From contig NZ_JAFBGL010000003.1 in assembly GCF_016811075.1 (NCBI RefSeq), positions 1 through 64,000 of the forward strand: a stretch of 64,000 bases of DNA. Reading direction: 5' to 3'. Below the pieces are notes generated by a model, which did not search any database, was not told where the DNA came from, and saw only the letters and a program-made list of their open reading frames with translations. A program made the position numbers and the translations under genes. Below, in pieces: positions 26,872-34,050 of the stretch (the first letter of the stretch is position 1; each line of letters starts with the position of its first letter). The DNA comes from Oceaniferula flava. GTDB taxonomy: Bacteria > Verrucomicrobiota > Verrucomicrobiia > Verrucomicrobiales > Akkermansiaceae.

Positions 26872-27780
26872 ATTCAGATCCTGAACTTCCTCACGATAAT
26901 GGCTGGGAGAGCCACCGTGGAATTTGGCGAAACTGCGATTGAACTGCGACAGGGATTGGAAACCGACCATGAAAGCGATCTCCGAGATGCGGGCATCCGG
27001 TTTGTTCAGTTCGCGCTTGGCCCAGAGAACACGTGCGTAGTTGACGTATTCGGTGAGGGTCATGGCTGTGGACAATTTGAATTGTCGGCAAAAATGGGAT
27101 TCACTCATGCCCGCCGCGCTAGCTGCTTGGGCCAGCGTGATCGTTTCGTTCAATTGCCGGTGAATGAACTCCTTGGCCTTGCGAATACCTTCCGGTTCTT
27201 GATCGGCCGATGCGATGACCAGTTTTTCCGATTTCTCCGATAGCTGTCGGCCGAAGTGTTCTAACAAAGTAACCATGCTTTGGTAGCGTTCGGGGGACAC
27301 GGTTTGGGTGGCAAAGTAGGTGTCACGAAGTTGCTGCAGCTGCTTTTCTGTGAAGTGCGAGAGGCTAAGTGAGTCCAAGGTCTTTTGGAAGTCTTCCTCG
27401 GTGGGTGTTTTCTCGAAAACTTGGCCTGTTTTCAAATATCCCACCACCAGCGTGCCTGCGTAGATCGGCACGGCGGTGGCGCTCATGCCCGAGAAACAAT
27501 GACAGGAAAGGGGGCCTTCCACGGCGGCACGGATCATCAAGTCTCGGTTGACCTTAAGGCAGGCCTGGCAGGCCGTCTCACAGGTATTCAGCAGCTCACA
27601 GAAGGAACTGCGGTTTGCTGCTTCGTCGGTAATGCACCAGCTGTTAGGGTCGGCGGAGACGATTCTCAGTGGTAGACCGGTGGCTGAGGTGAAGGCCCGC
27701 TGATACTCGTTGTAGGCAGGGCTTTCCAACAGTCGCCGATAGATGACATCTGATAAGTGATGGGCACGGTCGTTCGTCAT
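26857..27780 (-). CDS. PocR-domain AraC-family regulator
   Basis: The 307-residue protein has an N-terminal PocR ligand-binding domain (about 10-170) with its cysteine-rich signature (FCELLNTCETACQACLK, then LSCHCFSG) and VPIYAGTLVVGYLKTGQVF. A C-terminal AraC/XylS DNA-binding domain follows (about 205-300; LAQAASAAGMSESHFCRQFK, ISEIAFMVGFQSLSQFNRSF). PocR domains sense small molecules such as diols or hydrocarbon derivatives; some may use the cysteines for redox or metal sensing. It precedes no obvious catabolic operon. Its neighbour upstream is ccoI, 20 bases away on the same strand. Confidence 0.9.
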   Translation of the reverse strand: MTNDRAHHLSDVIYRRLLESPAYNEYQRAFTSATGLPLRIVSADPNSWCITDEAANRSSFCELLNTCETACQACLKVNRDLMIRAAVEGPLSCHCFSGMSATAVPIYAGTLVVGYLKTGQVFEKTPTEEDFQKTLDSLSLSHFTEKQLQQLRDTYFATQTVSPERYQSMVTLLEHFGRQLSEKSEKLVIASADQEPEGIRKAKEFIHRQLNETITLAQAASAAGMSESHFCRQFKLSTAMTLTEYVNYARVLWAKRELNKPDARISEIAFMVGFQSLSQFNRSFAKFHGGSPSHYREEVQDLNKKAS

Positions 27781-27800
27781 TGCAGCGCAGCCTATGTCAG

Positions 27801-30206
27801 CTAGGAAACGATTGCAACATTAGTCGGGTCGAGATTTGCGAAACGCTTGTTTTTGGCAAGAAAGCCCGCGACGAGTGTGAGCGAGACAATGGAGCTCAGC
27901 GGCATGAGGATCGCCGCTAAGAGTGGATTCATATGCCCGGCCAGGCAGAGTGCCACGGCGCAAAGGTTATAGATCAGGCTGAACGTGAAGACCGCACGGA
28001 CCGCCAAGGCATGGCGGTCGGCCAGCTGGAACATGTTGGGAAGGAATTTCAAGCCTGAGGAGAGGAAGTAAAAATCAGATTTAGCCTCTAACAAACCTCT
28101 TCCGGCTACGGCACCCGACATGGCGGCCGCATCGAAGGCCAGCGAGTCGTTGGCGCCGTCACCCAAGAATAACGAGTGATCTGGATCGGTCTCGCGAACC
28201 ACGCGGGCTTTATCGTCAGGGCTCAGGCCTGCGTGGACATGTGGCTCAGGCACGCCCAGAACCTTCGAGATTGTTTGGACACGCTGGTTTTGATCCCCGC
28301 TGAGAATGTAAATCTGCTTGGTGCCGAGTGCTGCCAATGTTTCCGCGGTTTCGGGGCGCAGACTTTCTTCGAAGGTGAAGGTGGCTATTGGTGAGCCATT
28401 GCAACGCAGTTCACTGCCGGCGTGGGGGGCGGAGACTTGGCTTTCGTCCATCCCGCTCCATGAGCATTTGCCAAGCGACCAGCGATTACCATCTGGCCCG
28501 ATGAGCCAGGTTCCCAGTCCGGGGACTTCGTGGGTTTCCAGCTTGGGATCGATCAGTTTCTGCCCACGCAGTCCGAGGCTTCGCAGCAACGAACGCGAGA
28601 GCGGGTGGCGGGATTTGGCACAGAGGGAGGCGAGCATCCCGGATGAAGTTTCATTCAGCTCTTTCAAATCCGAGACATTGGAGAGCGCAGGGAGATCCTG
28701 TGTTAGGGTGCCGGTTTTATCGAAAAAGATCGATCGGATACGGCGGATCCGACTCCAAAAGGCTGGCTTGCGAATGAACACACCGAGCGTGCGCATCGCG
28801 GAGGATGCCATGTCATCAGCCAAAGGAAGTGCCACACCCAGCGCGCAGGGGCAGGAGATCACAAACACGGAAATCGTCACCTGCAAGGCGGTCGGAAGAT
28901 CCGCACCTGTGAGGAGCCACGCCAGACCTCCGCCGAAGCCTAACACCAAGACCACCGAGAGGTAGACTTTGAGGATTTTTGCCAACACTGGCGACTGCGC
29001 CGAGCTGTCGCCCTCGCGCAGGAGTTGTGCCAGCAGGGAGTCGGTCCAGTTTTCCTCCGCCCTGAGAACGATGCTCGCCTGACTCAACTTGATCGCCCCC
29101 GCAGGCACGTGGGTTCCGGTCTGGTGGTGGCATGGTTCCGGCTCTCCATTGATCCATTCCAGGCTGAAGTCGGCTTCACCCTCGGCGAGGATGGAGGCCA
29201 CAGGGGTCGTTTGCCCAGCTGGAAGCGCGTAGCGGTCGGCCGACTGCAGATCGGCGAGGTCGATCGCGTCGCCCTCGGGCACACGGGTCAGTGAGCGGGG
29301 CACGGGTGTCTGCTCGAGCAGTCGATTCCGGTTGCGCTCCACTGCAGCAGTTTGCAACCAGCGCCCGCCTAACATTAAGAAGATAAAGATTGCGACAAAG
29401 TCGAAATACAAGAGCCCCTCATGTTTCCACAGCCAGCCTGCCAGCGACCCGAGAAAGGCCAAACTGACACCCAGCGCGATGGGGGTGTCCATGTGCAGCA
29501 CTCCGGCTCGGAGGCTCTGCACAGCACGTTGAATGAACCATGATCCACCGACTAACATCGCCAAGGTCGCCGAGAGCATGGCGATGAGTTCAAAAATACC
29601 GGCAAACATGAAGTCCGCGGGCATCCCCAGATAGCGCGGTAATGAAAATCCCATGGCATTGAGAGCAAAGGCGCCGCAGATGCCGAGCTTGTTGCCCAGC
29701 TTTCTGAGTTCGTCATGCTGGCGTTTGCCATCGCGTGGACGTCCTATGATGTAGCCAAACTTTTGGAGCTCGTGGGCGAAGGAGAGCATATCGAACTCGG
29801 CCGCTTTCCACGCCACATGCATGGCACCGGTGGCAGGTGAAATATCGCAGCTCAGGCTGCCTGCTTGGCGCAAGAAAAGCTTTTCGACCAACCACACACA
29901 GCCGACACAGGAGATCCCTTGCAATGAAAGCTCGATCTCGCACCGATCGCCGGCAGAAACGTCCTGCTCCCGCTGCTCGATCTCATCGCCTAGCCAGGAA
30001 AAATCATATTCCTGAAACGGTTGATCGTTCAGAGGAGAGAGTCGTTCTTCCTGCTTCAGGTCATAAAAGCTCTCCAATCCTTCCTCGTGAATCAGGCCGT
30101 AAACAAATTCACAGCCGGTGCAACAGAACCCAGACTCCTCCTGGCTTTTTTCCAAGGGAGTGTTGCAGTGAATGCATTCCTTCACGGTTGAATGAGTGGT
30201 TGTCAT
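27801..30206 (-). CDS. ccoI: Cu+-exporting P-type ATPase for cbb3 assembly (CcoI/FixI)
   Basis: The 801-residue copper ATPase starts with a cysteine-rich metal-binding region (CIHCNTPL, CCTGCEFVYGLI) like that of FixI/CcoI. A heavy-metal-associated domain (LSLQGISCVGCVWLVEKLF), about eight helices, the CPC motif in VISCPCALGVALP, the phosphorylation site FFDKTGTLTQD and the hinge GDGANDSLAF follow. CcoI supplies copper to the CcoN active site during cbb3 biogenesis. The cbb3 structural genes lie 13 kb away, beyond the accessory block. A three-cysteine Rrf2 regulator follows upstream. Confidence 0.93.
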   Translation of the reverse strand: MTTTHSTVKECIHCNTPLEKSQEESGFCCTGCEFVYGLIHEEGLESFYDLKQEERLSPLNDQPFQEYDFSWLGDEIEQREQDVSAGDRCEIELSLQGISCVGCVWLVEKLFLRQAGSLSCDISPATGAMHVAWKAAEFDMLSFAHELQKFGYIIGRPRDGKRQHDELRKLGNKLGICGAFALNAMGFSLPRYLGMPADFMFAGIFELIAMLSATLAMLVGGSWFIQRAVQSLRAGVLHMDTPIALGVSLAFLGSLAGWLWKHEGLLYFDFVAIFIFLMLGGRWLQTAAVERNRNRLLEQTPVPRSLTRVPEGDAIDLADLQSADRYALPAGQTTPVASILAEGEADFSLEWINGEPEPCHHQTGTHVPAGAIKLSQASIVLRAEENWTDSLLAQLLREGDSSAQSPVLAKILKVYLSVVLVLGFGGGLAWLLTGADLPTALQVTISVFVISCPCALGVALPLADDMASSAMRTLGVFIRKPAFWSRIRRIRSIFFDKTGTLTQDLPALSNVSDLKELNETSSGMLASLCAKSRHPLSRSLLRSLGLRGQKLIDPKLETHEVPGLGTWLIGPDGNRWSLGKCSWSGMDESQVSAPHAGSELRCNGSPIATFTFEESLRPETAETLAALGTKQIYILSGDQNQRVQTISKVLGVPEPHVHAGLSPDDKARVVRETDPDHSLFLGDGANDSLAFDAAAMSGAVAGRGLLEAKSDFYFLSSGLKFLPNMFQLADRHALAVRAVFTFSLIYNLCAVALCLAGHMNPLLAAILMPLSSIVSLTLVAGFLAKNKRFANLDPTNVAIVS

Positions 30207-30228
30207 GAGGATGGCGCGACCAACCCTG

Positions 30229-30666
30229 TTATTGTGTCAGCAGAGTGCGCATGGCATCTGATTTCTTGTCGATTAAATTGCCCACTCGATACTTGTTGAG
30301 AGACTGATAGAAAGTTGCCTGCACCTCGGCTAACAGGCCTCTTAAATGACAGGCGGGGCTGATGACGCAGGGCGCTTCTTGGGATCTACCACAGCAATTG
30401 GCCAGTTCCGTGACCGACTCCAGTTCTTTGACGAGATCACCCAGCCTCCATTCCAAGGCAGACTTGGTAATTTTGATGCCTCCGCCACGGCCGCGCTTGG
30501 CCTCCAGCATATTCAGCTGCACTAATTTTTGGCTGACCTTATTGAGATGATTGGGAGAAATACGATAGGCTTCGGCGATTTTGCGGGTGCTCACCGTTTC
30601 GCCAGGATGTAAGAGCATGTAGATTAGGATCCTGAATGCGTAATCTGTGTAGTAGGTCAGCTTCAT
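30229..30666 (-). CDS. Rrf2-family regulator, NsrR-like
   Basis: The 145-residue protein from MKLTYYTDYAFRILIYMLLH has the Rrf2 winged helix (VSTRKIAEAYRISPNHLNKV; LNMLEAKRGRGGGIKI). Its Fe-S cysteine cluster (CCGRSQEAPCVISPACHL) spaces three Cys like the nitric-oxide sensor NsrR. A nearby NnrS gene on the other strand supports an NO-responsive role. Thirteen in-frame codons upstream are unlikely to be translated. It is placed just upstream of ccoI with 22 bases between, so it may be co-transcribed with ccoI and the AraC regulator. Confidence 0.85.
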   Translation of the reverse strand: MKLTYYTDYAFRILIYMLLHPGETVSTRKIAEAYRISPNHLNKVSQKLVQLNMLEAKRGRGGGIKITKSALEWRLGDLVKELESVTELANCCGRSQEAPCVISPACHLRGLLAEVQATFYQSLNKYRVGNLIDKKSDAMRTLLTQ

Positions 30667-30752
30667 CGTTATCCAAGATAATGAAGGAAACTCAGGTATT
30701 TGCAAATGTTGATCTGCTGCAAGCCGTCGTCACTGTCATTGCATCTTGGGCG

Positions 30753-30782
30753 AAAACTGGAGGCTCCGGTTAGAGCCTCCAG
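30753..30782 (-). terminator. Terminator of the outer-membrane protein gene
   Basis: A perfect 10-bp stem (CTGGAGGCTC / GAGCCTCCAG) with a six-base loop is followed by TTTT on the minus strand, 35 bases past the stop at 30817. Confidence 0.85.
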
Positions 30783-30816
30783 CCACTATGAGTTCGAGAA
30801 CGATGAATGAATCGTT

Positions 30817-31761
30817 TTAGAAGGTGACGACCAGGTCCACCGTGATGCGGTCTTCCATCAGGCCGTCTTCTTCGTCAGTAAGTGGGATTTCGTAAGCGAT
30901 CCCCAAGTCGGCGTTATCGGCAAGTTTGTAGCGCAGGCCGATGGCGGCGGTGACGATGTTGCTTTCAGGGTTGCTGGCACCGAAGTTGACCAGATCTCCT
31001 CCTTCGAAACCAACGACAGAAGGAACTGCTCCGCCGACGTGATCGGTGAATTGATTTTCACCATTGCCATCGGAAATGACGTGATACCAGTTCATTTCAG
31101 CAAGTGCGTAGAGTCGATCGGTGACGTTGTAACCCACGTGGGCAGATGCAAATCCGGTGGTGGACTCGGCATCGGTATCGAAGGGAAGATGCACCCCTAC
31201 GGCACCGGCAAACTGCCAGCTGCCACTGAGTTTCACTGCCGCCACATTCAGGCCTACGGCTCCATCGCCATTGCCTTGCCAGACATCATCATCGCCAGTT
31301 GGAAACTCGACGGTGAGCGATCCGGAAACTGCGAGTTGCTTCACGGGATCCAGAATGAAAGCGTATTTCACTCCAGCTGCAATGTCAGCAAATCCGGAAG
31401 CATTGCTCAGAGTGTTGTCCGGATTAAAATCGATGTAGCCATCCTTCATCGCCACGATGGAAAAGCGCTCGTTCAACGCGTATTCAAACTGTAGAGCGTA
31501 GACACTGAAGTCACCACCAAGTGCTAGCTTGCCCAGTGAGCTGTTAATGCTGTTAGGCATGCTTTGATGGATGTAAATCGGTCTCACCTGTGTGCGGGGG
31601 ATCGCCAGGTCAAAGAGGGTAGGGTTGGTGATCGGGCGACGGACCTGATCAAAGCCACTCTCTGTGGCTGGTGGGGTGAGTGTGACGGCGTCTGGTCCAG
31701 CCAGAACTCCTGATGTCAATGCGGCAGCGCCAAGGGCTGTGGTGAGTATATTCTTATACAT
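30817..31761 (-). CDS. Outer-membrane beta-barrel-like protein
   Basis: The 314-residue protein has a signal peptide (MYKNILTTALGAAALTSGVLAG), many alternating-hydrophobicity strands and a C-terminal strand ending in Phe (DRITVDLVVTF), as in outer-membrane barrels. Segments such as GVKYAFILDPVKQLAVSGSL and LAEMNWYHVISD resemble the 'transporter/MetA-pathway of phenol degradation-like' barrels common in environmental genomes. No substrate can be named. It is divergent from nnrS with 170 bases between. Confidence 0.7.
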   Translation of the reverse strand: MYKNILTTALGAAALTSGVLAGPDAVTLTPPATESGFDQVRRPITNPTLFDLAIPRTQVRPIYIHQSMPNSINSSLGKLALGGDFSVYALQFEYALNERFSIVAMKDGYIDFNPDNTLSNASGFADIAAGVKYAFILDPVKQLAVSGSLTVEFPTGDDDVWQGNGDGAVGLNVAAVKLSGSWQFAGAVGVHLPFDTDAESTTGFASAHVGYNVTDRLYALAEMNWYHVISDGNGENQFTDHVGGAVPSVVGFEGGDLVNFGASNPESNIVTAAIGLRYKLADNADLGIAYEIPLTDEEDGLMEDRITVDLVVTF

Positions 31762-31876
31762 AATAAAGTGCTTGGTTGAAGCGTGTGCACTCTATGGTTT
31801 GAGGCTGAAAACAGCTACCCATCACAGCCCATTCGCCTTGCAGATTTTGCTCCCATCAATAGGGCGGAAAATCTCT

Positions 31877-31900
31877 AATAAATACTTTTTATTCTTTATT
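31877..31900. promoter_or_regulatory. Candidate operator/promoter element upstream of nnrS
   Basis: AATAAA (31877-31882) and TTTATT (31895-31900) form a small inverted repeat in an unusually AT-rich patch, 35 bases before the nnrS start. An NsrR-type regulator lies nearby, so this is a possible NO-responsive site. The evidence is only position and symmetry. Confidence 0.3.
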
Positions 31901-31934
31901 TGGTGGATGGGTGTTTTACGGTGCTTTTATCGAG

Positions 31935-33182
31935 ATGGAAAAGAAAGAAGTCTACCGCTGGTTGGCATCGGAGCCGTATCGCGTCTTTTTCCCCAGTGCG
32001 CTTTTGGCTGGGATAATTGGAGTGGCATTGTGGCCGATGTTTTATAGCGGGCATCTGAGTTTTTATCCGTCCTTTGCTCATGCCCGACTGATGATCGAGG
32101 GATTTGTCGGTGGTTTTGCGGTCGGGTTTCTAGGCACGGCATTGCCGAAAATGCTGTCCACTTCGCCGCTGAAAAGTTGGCAGGTTCTGGTGATGTTCGC
32201 GCTGCATCTAGCCTACTGCACCGCGCATTTGTTAGGGGAAATCAGATTGGGCGACGCGTTGTTCACCGCAATGATGTTCTGCCTCGTGCTGTGTATGGCG
32301 ATCCGTGTTGGCCACCGCAAGAAGCTGCCTCCTCCGGGTGTCATTCTGGCTGCGATGGGGCTGCTCAGTGGCATGTTTGGTTCGCTCTGGGGCGCGTTGT
32401 TCACCTTTGATGGCAGCATCTTTGTCACCGCCTTTGCTTATCGCTTACTGTATCAGGCATTCATTCTCCTGCCGCTGTTAGGGGTGGGCACGTTTATCTT
32501 CCCAATGATTCTAGGCACGCCGAACAAGAGCGCCATGCTCACTGGAAAAGATTGGCGAAACAAAGCCTTGGAGGCAGCTCTCATCGGGGCGCTGATCATC
32601 GCCAGCTGTTGGATCGAGATTAAAGGCCAGCAGCAAGCCATGGCCTGGGTGCGCTTTGCTTTGGCTTCAGTGTGGCTGGTGAAAGAGTGTGATGTTCTGA
32701 AAATCACATCCGGCAAGGGTGTCATGAGCCATTCTCTACGTGCGGGAATCGGCTGCTTGCTGCTGGCATTGGTCGCCGTGGCGGTGGTGCAGCAGCAGAA
32801 AATTGCGCTCGATCACATCCTCTACGTCGGCGGCTTCGGCTTGATCACCATGATCGTTGCCACCCGCGTGATCTTCGGCCACAGCGGCCAGGGGCATCAG
32901 TTTAACCGCTGGAACAAGGCCTTGGTCATCTGCGTCGGCCTTCTCCTGCTAGGCATGGCCACCCGTGTCTCGGCCGATTTCCTACCACGCGTAAGAAACT
33001 CCCACCACGTTTACGCCGCCATCTGCTGGGTAGCCGTCAGCATCATCTGGGGCATCGCCATTTTGCCTTCGGTGCGGAGACGACCCACCTCTGGCCCGAG
33101 TAAACCTTCCCCTAACAGACTTTCCAAGCTGCCGAAGCTCACCACTGATTACACTGATTTTAAACTGACGAAGAAGCCTTGA
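31935..33182 (+). CDS. nnrS: NnrS-family membrane protein (nitric-oxide stress)
   Basis: This 415-residue protein, taken from MEKKEVYRWLASEPYRVFF, has about twelve hydrophobic helices. NnrS signatures include the N-terminal EPYRVFFPSALLAGIIGVALWP, HARLMIEGFVGGFAVGFLGTALPK and VATRVIFGHSGQGH. NnrS is a haem- and copper-containing inner-membrane protein that protects metabolism against NO and dinitrosyl-iron damage in other bacteria. The last 15 residues (TTDYTDF) are encoded by an intergenic-type repeat, so the original C-terminus was probably shorter. Confidence 0.88.
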   Translation: MEKKEVYRWLASEPYRVFFPSALLAGIIGVALWPMFYSGHLSFYPSFAHARLMIEGFVGGFAVGFLGTALPKMLSTSPLKSWQVLVMFALHLAYCTAHLLGEIRLGDALFTAMMFCLVLCMAIRVGHRKKLPPPGVILAAMGLLSGMFGSLWGALFTFDGSIFVTAFAYRLLYQAFILLPLLGVGTFIFPMILGTPNKSAMLTGKDWRNKALEAALIGALIIASCWIEIKGQQQAMAWVRFALASVWLVKECDVLKITSGKGVMSHSLRAGIGCLLLALVAVAVVQQQKIALDHILYVGGFGLITMIVATRVIFGHSGQGHQFNRWNKALVICVGLLLLGMATRVSADFLPRVRNSHHVYAAICWVAVSIIWGIAILPSVRRRPTSGPSKPSPNRLSKLPKLTTDYTDFKLTKKP

Positions 33183-33276
33183 AGCAAGGGCTCTGTATTG
33201 AACCGCGAAGGATCGCCAATAAACGCAAACATCAACCCATTCGCGTCAATTCGCGTTCATTCGCGGTTAAAAAAAA
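33141..33276. repeat. TTDYTD / ATTCGCG intergenic-type repeats
   Basis: ACCACTGATTACACTGATTT (33141-33160) lies inside the 3' end of nnrS. Next comes AACCGCGAA (33201-33209), which is inverted at 33260-33268 (TTCGCGGTT). The right part is three near-identical ten-base units containing ATTCGCG (33238-33268), followed by A7. Such phrases recur between genes in Verrucomicrobia and Planctomycetes. A weaker relative lies near 63530-63565. Confidence 0.6.
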
Positions 33277-33282
33277 CAAGTC

Positions 33283-33798
33283 TCAAACCGCCTGAATCGT
33301 CACCTCTTTCTGCGCCGCTGCTTCAATAAATTCAGGGTCCTTATTCAGTTCCTCGTGCATGGCACAGGCGATGTTCATGCCGTATCCCATAGCTCGCAGC
33401 ATCACACGCCGGTCACCCTCTGAAAGTTCTCCGTCCTTTGGTGTAAATCCGAAAACAAAGTAGTAAGGCACCCGACCCGCCTGTGCCAGAGCCGTTCCCA
33501 GATTCCGGAAAACAGGAATTTTGTTCGGTTCATTCTTCAGAACCTTGCCGGAGTCTTTGCCGGCATTTTCATCATCAATCACCGAGATCACCGTGTATTG
33601 ATCCGAGTGCCGAAGCAGACCATCAGTGATCTTGCCACCGTCCTCACCCAAATGCCCCTCACAATAAACAATCGCCCGTCGAGCCGGGCGCGGTTCAGGA
33701 ACAGCCACCTGCTCCTCAGTGAGAGTGATGGCCTTGGAAACAGGCATCTTGTTAAAAAAGATGGAGTTAGGATCGGGTTGACGTTGTTTAGGGTGCAT
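33283..33798 (-). CDS. Stand-alone N-terminal domain of a DUF1611-type protein
   Basis: The 171-residue product from MHPKQRQPDPNSIFF contains RRAIVYCEGHLGEDGGKITD, TVISVIDDENAGKDSGKVL and YGMNIACAMHEELNKDPEF. This is the Rossmann-like N-terminal domain of DUF1611 proteins, which are normally about 340 residues and continue with a P-loop domain. Here the frame stops right after the first domain, at the edge of the repeat block. It may be a truncated gene or a domain with its own role. I did not see the missing half nearby. Confidence 0.65.
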   Translation of the reverse strand: MHPKQRQPDPNSIFFNKMPVSKAITLTEEQVAVPEPRPARRAIVYCEGHLGEDGGKITDGLLRHSDQYTVISVIDDENAGKDSGKVLKNEPNKIPVFRNLGTALAQAGRVPYYFVFGFTPKDGELSEGDRRVMLRAMGYGMNIACAMHEELNKDPEFIEAAAQKEVTIQAV

Positions 33799-33998
33799 GG
33801 GAACAAATGGTTGAAGTTCAGCAGAGCCGAGAGTGACACCCAGCCAGAAGTAGCTGAAAATCAACGCGAAAACGAATCAAGTGAACCAATAAGAGCCTCC
33901 TGTAACACGGATTTTCGAAAGGGATAGGATTATCTTTGTTGTTTGCGGGGGCTAGGCATTCACGATCCCTTTTAAAGGAATAGATGCTGCATTTCTAT

Positions 33999-34034
33999 GC
34001 CCGTCCCCTTTAATCTGCCCGTCCCCTTTAATCT
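33999..34034. repeat. Tandem 18-bp repeat, two copies
   Basis: GCCCGTCCCCTTTAATCT occurs twice without a gap, 17 bases downstream of the large minus-strand gene's stop. The surrounding 33865-34050 has no gene. The phrase is typical of dispersed repeats linked to small transposases in related genomes (from memory). Confidence 0.65.
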
Positions 34035-34050
34035 GCTTTGTGGGGGTGGC

